In this document: one piece after another, positions 45,315 to 55,459 of the stretch
Position numbering within the stretch: the stretch's first letter is position 1
Layout of the letters: each line of letters begins with the position of its first letter
Source: a bacterium
GTDB taxonomy: Bacteria > AUK180
Assembly (NCBI GenBank): GCA_023144005.1
Contig: JAGLGN010000020.1
Span: 188,932 to 252,931 of the forward strand
Reading direction: 5' to 3'
DNA: 64,000 nucleotides
Made by a program: the position numbers and the translations under genes
Notes under the pieces: model-generated
Seen by the model: only the letters and a program-made list of their open reading frames with translations
Told to the model about the DNA's origin: nothing
Database searches by the model: none

Positions 45315-46307
45315 TTAGACCATTTCTTTTTCATAAACAATTCCTTTTATACAAACAGGGTCGCGTTCCATTTTATATAGACCGCGGCGCGCGGGACATC
45401 CACCCATGCATGTCTCGGACACAGAACAGGCAGCACAGCCCTCGGGCATTTGCCTGTATTTTGAGTATATCTCTAAATTCTCCCAGGCTCCCTTGATCCC
45501 TACATCGAAGATATTTATTTGCTCATTGAAAAGGACACCGTAGGCGCAAGGGAGGACAGTTCCATCCGAAAGGATTTCCATGGATGTCGTAAATTTATCA
45601 CCCAGGGAGCATACCGTGGGATATCCGTTATCCTCATATGATAGGCTCTCGGACTGGAATTGTAAGCGTCCATCATCCATACCGGTGATAAGCTCTGATA
45701 TCATATGAAGATCCTTTGTTGAGGGCTTTTTTACATGCTTTGAGAAAGCGGAACCCATCATGAATACTTCGGTGAATTTCATCCGATATGGTGAAAGGGG
45801 AAGTACCTTCCGGATAATAGAGTCAATATCACCGGCATTGACGGATGTGATCGTCGTCTTAGTGGAAAAGGGCACTTCATATTCTGACAAAAGCTCCAAT
45901 GCTTCCCATACCTTGCCCACAACTCCCCTTTTCCCGTAAAGCTGAAGAGAACGCCGCTTGTCGAATGTGTGAAGCGAGACCTGGATTTCATCTACATCAA
46001 GCTCTTTCAATTGAGATATCATGTTCTGATTGAGCAAAGTACCGTTGCTTGTAATTTTCACTTTCATCCCGTTCTGTTTTAGAAATTTTACGAACGGAAG
46101 AAATTCGGGATGCAAAAGCGGCTCTCCGCCGGTAAGGATTATGCCGGGAATACGATTTTTCAGAAGCTCCGATTTCAGATAAGGAATCAGGTCTCTGCGA
46201 TCTTTATGGCGGAGATAGGGTTTCCAATTCCTCATACAGAAAGAGCAGTTCAGATTACAAGTTGCAGTAAGGTCTAAATATAGCTCGAATGGAAGGTCAA
46301 AGTACAT
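45315..46307 (-). CDS. Radical SAM/SPASM-type protein
   Basis: 330 aa. Radical SAM core with the cluster motif CNLNCSFC at residues 17-24 (CxxxCxxC), GGEPLLHPEF near 61 and ITSNGTLL near 84. The C-terminal part carries further cysteines (PTVCSLG, VLPCAYG, GCAACSVSETCMGGCPARRG) typical of a SPASM auxiliary-cluster domain. Such enzymes (PqqE, AnSME, sporulation-killing-factor type) modify ribosomal peptides or proteins. It overlaps the PqqD-like gene by 11 bp, making a chaperone/enzyme pair. No precursor peptide gene was found nearby, so the target may be a full-length protein or be encoded elsewhere. Confidence 0.9.
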   Translation of the reverse strand: MYFDLPFELYLDLTATCNLNCSFCMRNWKPYLRHKDRRDLIPYLKSELLKNRIPGIILTGGEPLLHPEFLPFVKFLKQNGMKVKITSNGTLLNQNMISQLKELDVDEIQVSLHTFDKRRSLQLYGKRGVVGKVWEALELLSEYEVPFSTKTTITSVNAGDIDSIIRKVLPLSPYRMKFTEVFMMGSAFSKHVKKPSTKDLHMISELITGMDDGRLQFQSESLSYEDNGYPTVCSLGDKFTTSMEILSDGTVLPCAYGVLFNEQINIFDVGIKGAWENLEIYSKYRQMPEGCAACSVSETCMGGCPARRGLYKMERDPVCIKGIVYEKEMV

Positions 46308-46554
46308 CTAACAACCCCGCGCCAACCAGAGAATCCAGGAATTTTTTAACATCCCCGCGGGCCTTATTATCTTCTTCATAAGATTCCAATAGTTTCCCTA
46401 GCAATTCGTCAAGATCACGAGGTTCATCCAAAAGTCTCCAGATATCCGCGGCTGTCCCCTCTAAAATGAACGGTTCGCCCCTATCCGGATTGAATGCGAT
46501 CAACTTCCCTTCTTCTTCCCTGATCAATATCTCGCGGTTAATACGGAATTTCAT
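46297..46554 (-). CDS. PqqD-like RiPP recognition element protein
   Basis: 85 aa small winged-helix-type PqqD family protein: MKFRINREILIREEEGKLIAFNP followed by ILEGTAADIWRLLDEPRDLDELL, where the AxxIWxLLD pattern is characteristic. PqqD proteins bind leader peptides and present them to radical-SAM enzymes. ATG overlaps the ompA TAA by one base (TAATG), so it is translationally coupled to ompA, and it overlaps the radical SAM gene by 11 bp. Order ompA-pqqD-rSAM is unusual. Confidence 0.85.
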   Translation of the reverse strand: MKFRINREILIREEEGKLIAFNPDRGEPFILEGTAADIWRLLDEPRDLDELLGKLLESYEEDNKARGDVKKFLDSLVGAGLLDVL

Positions 46555-48620
46555 TATCTTACCTTGTCCAGTATCAATTTTGTCTTCGCTATGAGTTCAC
46601 TTTTTGGATACTGCTTCGGGAAGGCCTCCAAGAGATTCCTGGCACTGTCGATATTCTTGAGTTTAATGAGACAGGCAATGATCTTGAATACTGCTTCATC
46701 ATCGCTGTCATAGGTAGCCGGATCCATGTATTTATAATTCTCCAGAACCCTTTTAAAATAACTGATGGCGGCATCATAATTTCCATTACTGTATTCATAC
46801 TGTCCCAGCATATAATAACCGTCTTCGAAAAAGGCGGAATTGGGAACAAGTGAGGTCTTCTCAAGATAGCCCTTGCCGCTTTTATCATTCTTCTTCAGAA
46901 GGCCGCTGCCCACCGAAAAATAGAGTTCGTTCAGGGCTTTTTTGATCTTCAATTTTTTGATGATCTTCTTTTCTCTGGCAAGCTCCACTTCTCCAAGCTT
47001 GATAGCACCTGTGAAGTTTTTGGCATCGGTCATTTCCTTGAAGAGAGTATCATAACTCTTCTGCACGGGTTTTACTTCTTCTTTAACGACCTTTTTCTTA
47101 GGCTCCGCGACCTTCTTGGTAATAGCGGTTTTGGCTGCCCGTTCACGGGCTGCCTTATCTGCCTTATCTATCTCTTCCGATATCGACCTTTCAATACTTC
47201 TTCTGCGCTTATATTCATCTGTGAAATTTGCACCCTTCACCAAATAGAAATCAACGCGCCGGTTCAATTTTCTACCGAGATCCGTCCTATTGGAAGCTAC
47301 CGGAAGTTTAAAGGCGAATGAAAAAGTATTTATCTTTGTCGCAAAGGAAGAACCCAGCTTTTTCAGAAGATAGCTCTTTACAGAATCGGCTCTGTTCTTC
47401 GAAAGATAATAATTAGCTTTCAGAGAGCCCTTATTATCGGAATGTCCCTCAATAAAGACCGAATACTGCTGATACTTCCTTATAACCTGAGCGATACGGT
47501 CAAGCATCGGATAGGATCCCCGCAGGATATTCGCTGAGCCCCGGGCAAATTGAATGGCCTTGGTCTTCAATTGAATACCTTCATCTCTTTTTACCAGGCG
47601 AACCTCTTCCTGCACTGTTTCAGTTGCCTTTCTCACCTTCGGGAAGATCGGAGTGGGCTGCTTGGCGACAATGATCCTGGGAACAATGAAACCCTTATAA
47701 GTACGGGCGATCACCGCTCTCTCCAGCATATGTCCCTTGATATAATCAGGGTCGGGAAGATATTCCGAGCGTATCCATCCGAATCTCTGTGCAAGGGGTA
47801 ATAATGTGTCAAAATAACTCACACCAAAATTAATTGCGATGCCGCGATCCTCGCTGAGACTTTTTATCATTCTCTGGATATCTGAGAAACCGACCTTTAT
47901 TGTGATATTTTTCTGTATCAGGCGCATACCGATCCCAATTCCCTTGGAAGAATATTCGACAAAGGAGGAGAATCTCTTGAAGGTACCGAAGTCCTTATAA
48001 TACTCAGCGCCGAAGAACATCCCGTTATTCTTCATTTTACCTTCTCCGACGAACTCTCTGCCGCCGATACCGCCGGTAATTATAAGATTGGACTCCTTAT
48101 TGAAGAAGAGATATTTAGAAAGTACAATAAAAAAGGAGTTCTTGGAAATATAATCAGCGTCATTTCCGGTGGGGGTGATGCTGCTTGTGCTGCCGAGATT
48201 CCTCATACCGAAGACAATTGAAGGCAGATATTTCAACTTTGGATTCTCGATCAATTCCGATTCTGAAAATCTCTCCAGAGGATCATCAAATACCTTGAGC
48301 TTGATCTGCGCGCCGCCCAAGCTGCCTGAAACTCCCTGTATGCCGGTGTATTGTACCCAGGTGAACTCGAACTTCAATCGATAGAAAGGCGGGTGGTAGG
48401 CAAATGTGAATGAAGCGTCTTCCTCGAACCAGTCAGTATTCAACTGATACCCGGAATTTGGATCAGTTGCCATGTATTGCGATACTGAAAAGGCGAATTC
48501 CAGGTTTCCCAAGGTCTTTGTAGATGGTACATACATGAGATCCGACGGGTAATTGAAAAAGGTCGCATTTGCACACAATGTGAGCATTAAGGCGAGAAAT
48601 ATGGCAGAAATTCTCTTCAT
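46554..48620 (-). CDS. OmpA-like protein with YjbH-like barrel and TPR tail
   Basis: 688 aa, signal peptide MKRISAIFLALMLTLCANA. Residues about 20-320 look like a beta-barrel whose start (YPSDLMYVPSTKTLGNLEFAFSVSQY) resembles YjbH-type proteins. An OmpA peptidoglycan-binding domain follows (about 360-475): VFIEGHSDNKGSLKANYYLSKNRADSVKSYLLKKLG and VASNRTDLGRKLNRRVDF. Residues about 540-688 are TPR-like (DGYYMLGQYEYSNGNYDAAISYFKRVLENY). It probably tethers the outer membrane to the wall. No ribosome-binding site precedes the ATG, which lies right behind a sigma-54-like element. Confidence 0.85.
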   Translation of the reverse strand: MKRISAIFLALMLTLCANATFFNYPSDLMYVPSTKTLGNLEFAFSVSQYMATDPNSGYQLNTDWFEEDASFTFAYHPPFYRLKFEFTWVQYTGIQGVSGSLGGAQIKLKVFDDPLERFSESELIENPKLKYLPSIVFGMRNLGSTSSITPTGNDADYISKNSFFIVLSKYLFFNKESNLIITGGIGGREFVGEGKMKNNGMFFGAEYYKDFGTFKRFSSFVEYSSKGIGIGMRLIQKNITIKVGFSDIQRMIKSLSEDRGIAINFGVSYFDTLLPLAQRFGWIRSEYLPDPDYIKGHMLERAVIARTYKGFIVPRIIVAKQPTPIFPKVRKATETVQEEVRLVKRDEGIQLKTKAIQFARGSANILRGSYPMLDRIAQVIRKYQQYSVFIEGHSDNKGSLKANYYLSKNRADSVKSYLLKKLGSSFATKINTFSFAFKLPVASNRTDLGRKLNRRVDFYLVKGANFTDEYKRRRSIERSISEEIDKADKAARERAAKTAITKKVAEPKKKVVKEEVKPVQKSYDTLFKEMTDAKNFTGAIKLGEVELAREKKIIKKLKIKKALNELYFSVGSGLLKKNDKSGKGYLEKTSLVPNSAFFEDGYYMLGQYEYSNGNYDAAISYFKRVLENYKYMDPATYDSDDEAVFKIIACLIKLKNIDSARNLLEAFPKQYPKSELIAKTKLILDKVR

Positions 48621-48633
48621 CTGTAGAATATAA

Positions 48634-48648
48634 GCAATTTATGTGCCA
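48634..48648 (-). promoter_or_regulatory. sigma-54-like (-24/-12) element before ompA
   Basis: Minus strand TGGCAC (48643-48648), five bases, TTGC (48634-48637), with ten bases between GG and GC. Transcription would begin at about 48622, two bases before the ATG, giving a leaderless mRNA. Sequence match is strong; the tight spacing makes function less certain. Confidence 0.5.
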
Positions 48649-48702
48649 CACATAATACCAATATACCTAGCCTTACATTATATATCCGGGCACAAAAATG
48701 TA

Positions 48703-51700
48703 CTAAAATATAAATGTGGGTGCAAAGAGTATCCCCCTGTTCCTTCCGCCAACACTGAGATCAAATGAAAGATTCCTCGAATATTGAAAATTGAGTTTGA
48801 ATTCAGGGGTGAACCTTATCCTTTCATCTTCTTTAGCAAAAGTGATCCTTGTCCCCAGTGAAAATCGATCGATATGGCTCATCCAGGACAGAGAAACATC
48901 TTCGTCACCGCCCAGAAAGGGACTCACCAGATCAACCTTAATGTCCGTCAATTGAATATATTTTCTCAGATTGAACATCACAAATCCGGTGAAATTCTCT
49001 TTTGACCCGAGATTCGCCAGTAGATAATCCAGCCCGGTATTGAGCGAGCCGGACGAGAACAGTAAACTCTTCAATTCTTCAGTTCCCTTTTGAGGGATGG
49101 ATGAGATCTCAAGATGCATATTATAAAAACTTCCCTGAAGCGATACGGACACCATGTACTTCCTGTCAAAAATAAAATTATTGCTTGCGGTAAGGTTCAC
49201 ATAGCCCTTCCCGTCGATGGTCGCATTTGCATTTTCGACATTGAATTCACGGCCATAAAGGATGATCCGCCCTGAATATGCTGATGCATCACCACTTATT
49301 ACTGGATCCAGAAGATTCTCGCTCAATTGTAATTTACCGGAGATGCGGCCGTCATAGAAGAAATTAAAGAAGCGTACATCATTATATTCAACTTGAATAT
49401 CAAGGTCCACTGGAATAAAGATATTATTCTGCGGCGTGTATATTATGAGGGGATTAAAATTGAAAAATCCCTCACTTGCCTTAAGGTTCAGTGAACTTAT
49501 CTTGAGAGTATCATCCACAGAAAGAGAAATATTGCCGGATATATCCGTTGATAACCCCAGATCGGGAATATTGAACTGCGTCGGCCGATTAATGTTAAAT
49601 ACTATTCTCTCCGCTTCGTTCACCACTCCTACGGGATAATTTCCCAGTTTCAGCGTCCCTTCCTTCAGAACTCTGCCGCCCTTTAAAAATGAAAATGTAA
49701 GGTTTTCCGCCTCTATTCTCGAGAAAGTATAATTCATCTTAGCATCGAAATCCATGACCACCTTTCCCAAAAGCGGGTCACTGCTGAAGGGTTCATACGA
49801 TAGATCAAAATCCAATGACCCTTTACCGCGTGAAATAACTTTCGGAAAGACCTTCCGGATCTCCCCGACATCCAGATAGCCCTTAAACCCCATCTTGTAG
49901 TTCATTATCCCCTTTCTATTGAAAGTGATGTAGGAGGATGGCGCAAATTCCACCTTGGAATGCTGGGTTTTCAACCTCAGATCGTTTATTCTCAGATTGT
50001 TCCTGTCTAAGTGAAGCGAAGCGGAGACCCTCTCGTATTTAAGAGAATTTATCTTTCCATTTGTTGAACTGACGGAAAGATAGACCGATGGGGAATCCAG
50101 ATAACCCGCCAGGCTTAAACTGCCGTTCAGCTTTCCCTGAAGCCTGATCTCATCGAAGTAATTATCTATCGGGAAATTATCCAGATCCGCGGACAGTGAA
50201 AGCTCTCTTTCGATCTTCCCCTTGGCATAAAGGGATCCATCGGACCGCATGTATCTCAGTTCATCAAGGAAAACACCACGGAAACCACCCGCTTCTGAAT
50301 ACCCTATCCTAGATCGGATGGTCAGGACAGGGCTGCGGACTTTCTTCTTGTTCATTGTATAGAGGGATACTACGCTTTGCAGGGAAGATTCACTCTCGAT
50401 CGAAAGGATCGCCGAGGAATGCGTCTCGCCTAAAATTGAAACCGGAGAAGGAGTACATAAGATAACGGAGTCGTCAACCTTTCCGGTAAATGACCCTCCG
50501 AGTATATCAATATTCTTTGTATATGAGACCTTCAGGCCTGAGATACTAAAGTTCTTCGTCCTAATGTCATCGTATTTGAATGAATCGGCTGAAATAGATA
50601 CTCCGCTCTTGAAAGCAGTATTTTTCAGGTCCAAAGCCAGAGAATCTCCCTTAACTTCGATTATTCCTGATGTGGAGAAGGCCATATTCGATCTGGAATA
50701 GTTCAATCTGGTGAAGTAGAGGTGCATATCTTCGGTATTTTTAAAACTCCCTCGGCCCGAAAATTGAAGCCGGTCGCCGTTTATTGAAAAATATTCCAGA
50801 TCGAACTTCTCCTCTTCATAGGAAAATACAAGAGAATAGTCGAAAAAGCCGCTTTCAAAACCTTTGATCTCCACAGGAAATGAGGAGCCAAAAAGGTCAC
50901 CTTTCAGCTTAAGTGCCTTGCCCGCGAATATATATTCGCCGGATAATGTTCCGTTCAGACGCATCCCCTTAACAGTGCCGTAGTTAACAAAGAGCGAATC
51001 CATTCGTACCTCGGATATAAGGCTGTATCGGGAAGATACGCCTTTAAATCTGGCCTTTCCCGCAAAACCCCCTTCATAAATAATGCTATCCCCAATGGAA
51101 AACTCTATGTAGCCGTTTTTGAATTCATTCTGCAGTACATTCAATTCATCGATAATTGCAAGACCTCTTTTCTTTTTCGGCGAGAAAAGCAAACTGCCGC
51201 TTGAGCTGAATTTTTCATGGGATACATTGAACTTTCCGGAAAATGTACTGTTTTTATAATCACCGGAAATGTACAGATCGGAATCCAAATGATCTATTTC
51301 CAAGCGCTTCAATTCCAATTCTCCCTTTCTATTTATAAGATCAAAGCCGCCATTTGGAGATCTCAACAAAAGATATTGATAGTCCCCCTTAGTCCCTACT
51401 GTAAGCAAAGCTGTATCTCCGAAGGCATCGGTAATAATGCCGGGGGAAATTATCGAAGATAATTCAGAATCCTCCTTAAATGACAATTTGCCGGAAAAAT
51501 CACCTGATAAGATATTGAGTTTTTCAAAATATACCGAGTCGCTTTCGATGCAGGCAGAAAGGGAGAATGGAGTATCCTTATAGGGATTATGCAGAGTTCC
51601 CTCTTTAATATCTATTGTAATTTTCCCGTTCTCTATCTGAATGAGCGAATCTCCGGAAAGAGAGGCTGAGTCGCCCAAAAGATACTCTCCGCTGCCGCGG

Positions 51701-53015
51701 CCTGTAATTTCACTTCCATTATAAAGCCCTTTGAATATATAACCGCTCTCCTCAAATTGAACGGTAGCTTTACGGTAGGAAAGTATCTCTGAAAAGAGAG
51801 AGCCGTTCCTTATCGGGCCGATGCCGATACGCGATACCTTCAAATGCCCGAAGATCTTGCCAAAACCGATCCCGCGAAGTTTTACTTCTTCCAAGAGGCT
51901 GCTTTGTAAAGGAATATTATAAAGTCCTTTCACTGAATCGTTAAGAAATGAAAGGTCATAATCAAATATGTCAATATAGTATTGCTGAAATTTTTCGCTC
52001 ATGGAAAAAGAGGCATTTTTCCTGGTATTTTCCAGGAGAATGCTGCCCTTATCGGGATCCACCCAGCCGTATAGAGAATCTATATATTTTCCGGCCAGGC
52101 AGATATCTTTCAGCGACACCCTGAGCCTGCCAGCGATATTACCTTCTGCTGTGATATTCATATCAAGGTCAGAACTGAGCAAGTCCCTCAGCCAGATATC
52201 CGCGGAAACATCACCGGAAGAATTTACCGATACGAGTTGCTCGCCGGATTCCGATATCACTGTTCCGCTCTTTTCCTTCCAGAATATATTTATGTTTTTC
52301 GTTTTTTCGGAAACAATCGTCCCCCTGACCTCCCCGGTATCCTTCGAATAGTATCCCTTCAGAGAAAACCCGGAAATACTCAACTCGGCATCAATATTGC
52401 CGTCAACCGCCTCTACATTTATTCCCGGGCCGACAAGTGAAACCTTATCGTCTGAGGTGGATATTTCGAAATCGATCTTCGGACTGTGAAAACTTCCTTT
52501 TTGACCGCTCAGATCATAGATAAATACGGCTTCCGTAAGGAGCGGCATTTTTAAAATTGAGATCTCCAATTGTGAAGATACTAAAGCGATATCCGCGGTG
52601 ATGAGAGAGTTTGAGAACTTCCCGTCCATTTTTAAGGGACTGATGGACAGATCAGCGGTGCCGTATGAACGGCTATTATAAAATACTGTGATATTATTCA
52701 AATTGATCTGATAAGACAGCCGGCTTTTTTTGTCTTCTATCTTCGGAAGTACCTTAGGCAGGCGAATTTCACCCCCGTCAATGTCAACGCAAATTGCCTT
52801 TCGATGATATTTTATCTCGGCATTGTCAAAAAGAATGTCAATGCCTTCATAGGAGGCCTTGCCCTCTTTGAGCTTTACTCCGGAAAAAGATGGAATGATC
52901 GATTCATATTCAAGTGAAAGGTATTTTTTTATGTATAAAAACCCCGCAGCACTGAAGATTACAATAGCCGCTGCGGGGATCAGTAAAAAAGCGCGATCTT
53001 AAGTCGCTTTCTCAA
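48703..53015 (-). CDS. tamB: TamB/DUF490-type envelope protein with apparent frameshift near its start
   Basis: TamB (AsmA-like) family, linking inner membrane to outer-membrane assembly or lipid transport. The in-frame ORF from the first allowed start (TTG 52701) gives 1332 aa of repetitive beta structure; its C-terminus (DPVISGDASAYSGRIILYGREFNVENANATIDG to APTFIF, terminal Phe) is the TamB_C domain. Coding clearly continues upstream for 99 codons to the clpC stop, including a membrane anchor (IPAAAIVIFSAAGFLYIKK), but with no ATG, GTG or TTG. A TTG at 53015 in the +1 frame reads [10 protein letters not shown] and meets that anchor if the ribosome slips -1 on the T6 run at 52985-52990. Either slippage or a one-base assembly error. 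Confidence 0.8.
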
Positions 53016-55458
53016 AATTAAAACCTAAGGCATCGCCTTTTTTTATCAATTTGACGGTGCCATTGCGTAATGTTGTATCACGCAGGAGAGCTTCAGCAAG
53101 CATATCCTCGATCAGGGATTGTACTGCCCTTCTCAGCGGACGGGCGCCGTATTGGGGATTGAATCCCTTTTCAAGGATTATGTCCTTGACAGCTTTGGGA
53201 ACCTTGAGCTTCAATTCCTTGTCTTCCAAACGCACACGTAATTCATCAAGCATAATATCAATGATCTGGTACAGCTCTCCCTTATTCAGTGTTTTGAATA
53301 CGATCAATTCATCTATTCTGTTCAGGAACTCCGGGCGAACCCTCTTTTTTAAATGTTCAAGTACCTTGGATTTCATCTCTTCATAATTCTCTTCATCACT
53401 GTATTTAAGATCGAAACCCATCTTCTTTGAACCGCCTATCTCCATAGCGGCGAGGTTGGAAGTAAAAATGATAACGGTGTTCTTAAAATCGACCATCCGG
53501 CCGGTGGAATCGGTTAACCGCCCGTCATCAAGTATCTGAAGCAGAAGATTGAATACATCCGGATGGGCTTTTTCCATCTCATCAAAGAGAATGACAGAAT
53601 ACGGCCTTCTTCTGACCTGTTCCGTTAAAAAGCCGCCTTCCTCATAACCCACATAGCCGGGGGGAGCTCCTATCAATTTAGAAACACTGTACTGCTCCAT
53701 GAACTCGGACATATCTATACGGACTAGTGCATCTTCGGTGTCAAAGAGGAAGTCCGCCAATGCCTTGGCAAGCTCGGTCTTTCCTACACCTGTCGGCCCC
53801 AAAAATATAAATGACCCTATCGGACGACGGGGATCCTTCATTCCCGATCTGGCGCGTCGTATGGCCTTTGCCAGGACGGTTACGGCCTCATCCTGACCGA
53901 TCACCCTCTTATGGAGGTCCTCCTCCATTCTAAGTAATTTCTGGCTCTCCGCTTCAGCGATCCTATATACAGGAATACCGGTTGCGGTAGAAACTACTTC
54001 CGCGATAATATTCTCATCCACTACCTTGATCTCATTCAATTTTTTCTCTACCCAAGCCTCTTTTTTCTTTTTATACTCGATCTTCATTTTTTCCAGCTCA
54101 ACATTCTTCTCTTGGGCCTTTATGAAATCCTGATTTGACAAGTACATCTTGAACTCTTTTGAAAGTTTGGCGATCTTCTTCTCAAAGGCCAATACTTCCT
54201 TGGGAAGTGTGAGTGCCTTTATCCTGACATTTGCTCCCGATTCATCTATGAGGTCAATTGCCTTATCCGGTAGAAAACGGTCTGTAATATATCTCTTTGA
54301 CAGCATTACAGAATCCCTGATCGCCTCAGCGGTATATACGACCTTGTGAAAAGCCTCATATTTATCTTTTATCCCTTCCATGATCTTGATAGATTCGTCC
54401 ACTCCGGGCTCATTGACCATGACCTTCTGGAATCTTCTGTCCAGGGCACGGTCCTTTTCGATATGTTTCCTGAATTCATCCAGCGTGGTAGCGCCGATGC
54501 ACTGTATTTCTCCCCTTGCCAATGCGGGTTTCATCATTGAAGAAGCATCCAATGAGCCCTCTGCAGATCCCGCGCCCACAACGAGGTGAAGCTCATCCAG
54601 GAACAACATGACATTCTTTGCCTCCTGGATCTCTGTAAGGACCTTCTTCATCCGGCCTTCAAATTGACCGCGGTATTTTGTCCCCGCAACGACCGCGGCA
54701 AGGTCCAGCATCTTGATCTTCTTATTCTTCAGATTCTCTGGGACATCACCTTTGATAATTTGCTGAGCAAGCCCTTCAACGATAGCCGTCTTACCTACGC
54801 CCGGTTCGCCGATCAATGCGGGATTATTCTTCTTTCGCCTCATCAGGATCATTATCAGTCTTTCTATCTCTTTCTCACGGCCGATGATCGGATCGAGCTT
54901 ACCCTCCTTTGCCATTTCGGTCAAATCCCTGGAAAACTCATCCAGATTAGGAGTGTCTGAATCGGTATCGGCCTGACGATCCTGTGTCGGATCCTCGGAT
55001 ATCATCGGTTTCACTCTTTTATTCTTCCTTGAAACAATCGAAAAGAACTCCCTGTAGAGGTCCTTCGGGATGAAACCCAGATTCTGAATTATCTTATACG
55101 CCCATGAATCATCAAATTTGAACATGGCGAGCAGGAGGTGCTTGGGCTGAACCAGTTCCTCCCTAAGCTTACGGGCTTCCGAAAGTGCAATATCAAGAAG
55201 GGTTTTGGTATTAGGGGCAAATGATACCTGAATGAACGGAAAGAGCAGTTTCGGCCTGTCTATCATCTTGACATTCTTCATTACATTCTCTCGCTTGACA
55301 CCTTTTTTGATAAGAAATGTACTGCTGATATCCGCATCTCCTAGATCATAAATAGCCAAGAGTATATGCTCCGGTGAAAGAAGTTCATTGTTTAGATTTA
55401 TCGCATATTCACTTGCGCGCTTCAGAACCCGTTTCGACTCTTCAGAATAATTTTCCAT
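52999..55458 (-). CDS. clpC: ATP-dependent Clp protease ATP-binding subunit ClpC
   Basis: 819 aa AAA+ unfoldase. Clp_N repeats at residues about 1-150, first AAA+ with [13 protein letters not shown] near 211 and a full Walker B (MLFLDELH), middle domain about 410-480 (UVR-like M-domain, short as in ClpC rather than ClpB), second AAA+ with [14 protein letters not shown] near 550, and the ClpP-loop region. ClpC pairs with ClpP for regulated proteolysis. ATG lies one base after the sppA stop; its stop codon lies in the tamB start region. No clpP is in the window. Confidence 0.95.
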   Translation of the reverse strand: MENYSEESKRVLKRASEYAINLNNELLSPEHILLAIYDLGDADISSTFLIKKGVKRENVMKNVKMIDRPKLLFPFIQVSFAPNTKTLLDIALSEARKLREELVQPKHLLLAMFKFDDSWAYKIIQNLGFIPKDLYREFFSIVSRKNKRVKPMISEDPTQDRQADTDSDTPNLDEFSRDLTEMAKEGKLDPIIGREKEIERLIMILMRRKKNNPALIGEPGVGKTAIVEGLAQQIIKGDVPENLKNKKIKMLDLAAVVAGTKYRGQFEGRMKKVLTEIQEAKNVMLFLDELHLVVGAGSAEGSLDASSMMKPALARGEIQCIGATTLDEFRKHIEKDRALDRRFQKVMVNEPGVDESIKIMEGIKDKYEAFHKVVYTAEAIRDSVMLSKRYITDRFLPDKAIDLIDESGANVRIKALTLPKEVLAFEKKIAKLSKEFKMYLSNQDFIKAQEKNVELEKMKIEYKKKKEAWVEKKLNEIKVVDENIIAEVVSTATGIPVYRIAEAESQKLLRMEEDLHKRVIGQDEAVTVLAKAIRRARSGMKDPRRPIGSFIFLGPTGVGKTELAKALADFLFDTEDALVRIDMSEFMEQYSVSKLIGAPPGYVGYEEGGFLTEQVRRRPYSVILFDEMEKAHPDVFNLLLQILDDGRLTDSTGRMVDFKNTVIIFTSNLAAMEIGGSKKMGFDLKYSDEENYEEMKSKVLEHLKKRVRPEFLNRIDELIVFKTLNKGELYQIIDIMLDELRVRLEDKELKLKVPKAVKDIILEKGFNPQYGARPLRRAVQSLIEDMLAEALLRDTTLRNGTVKLIKKGDALGFNFEKAT

Positions 55459-55459
55459 C

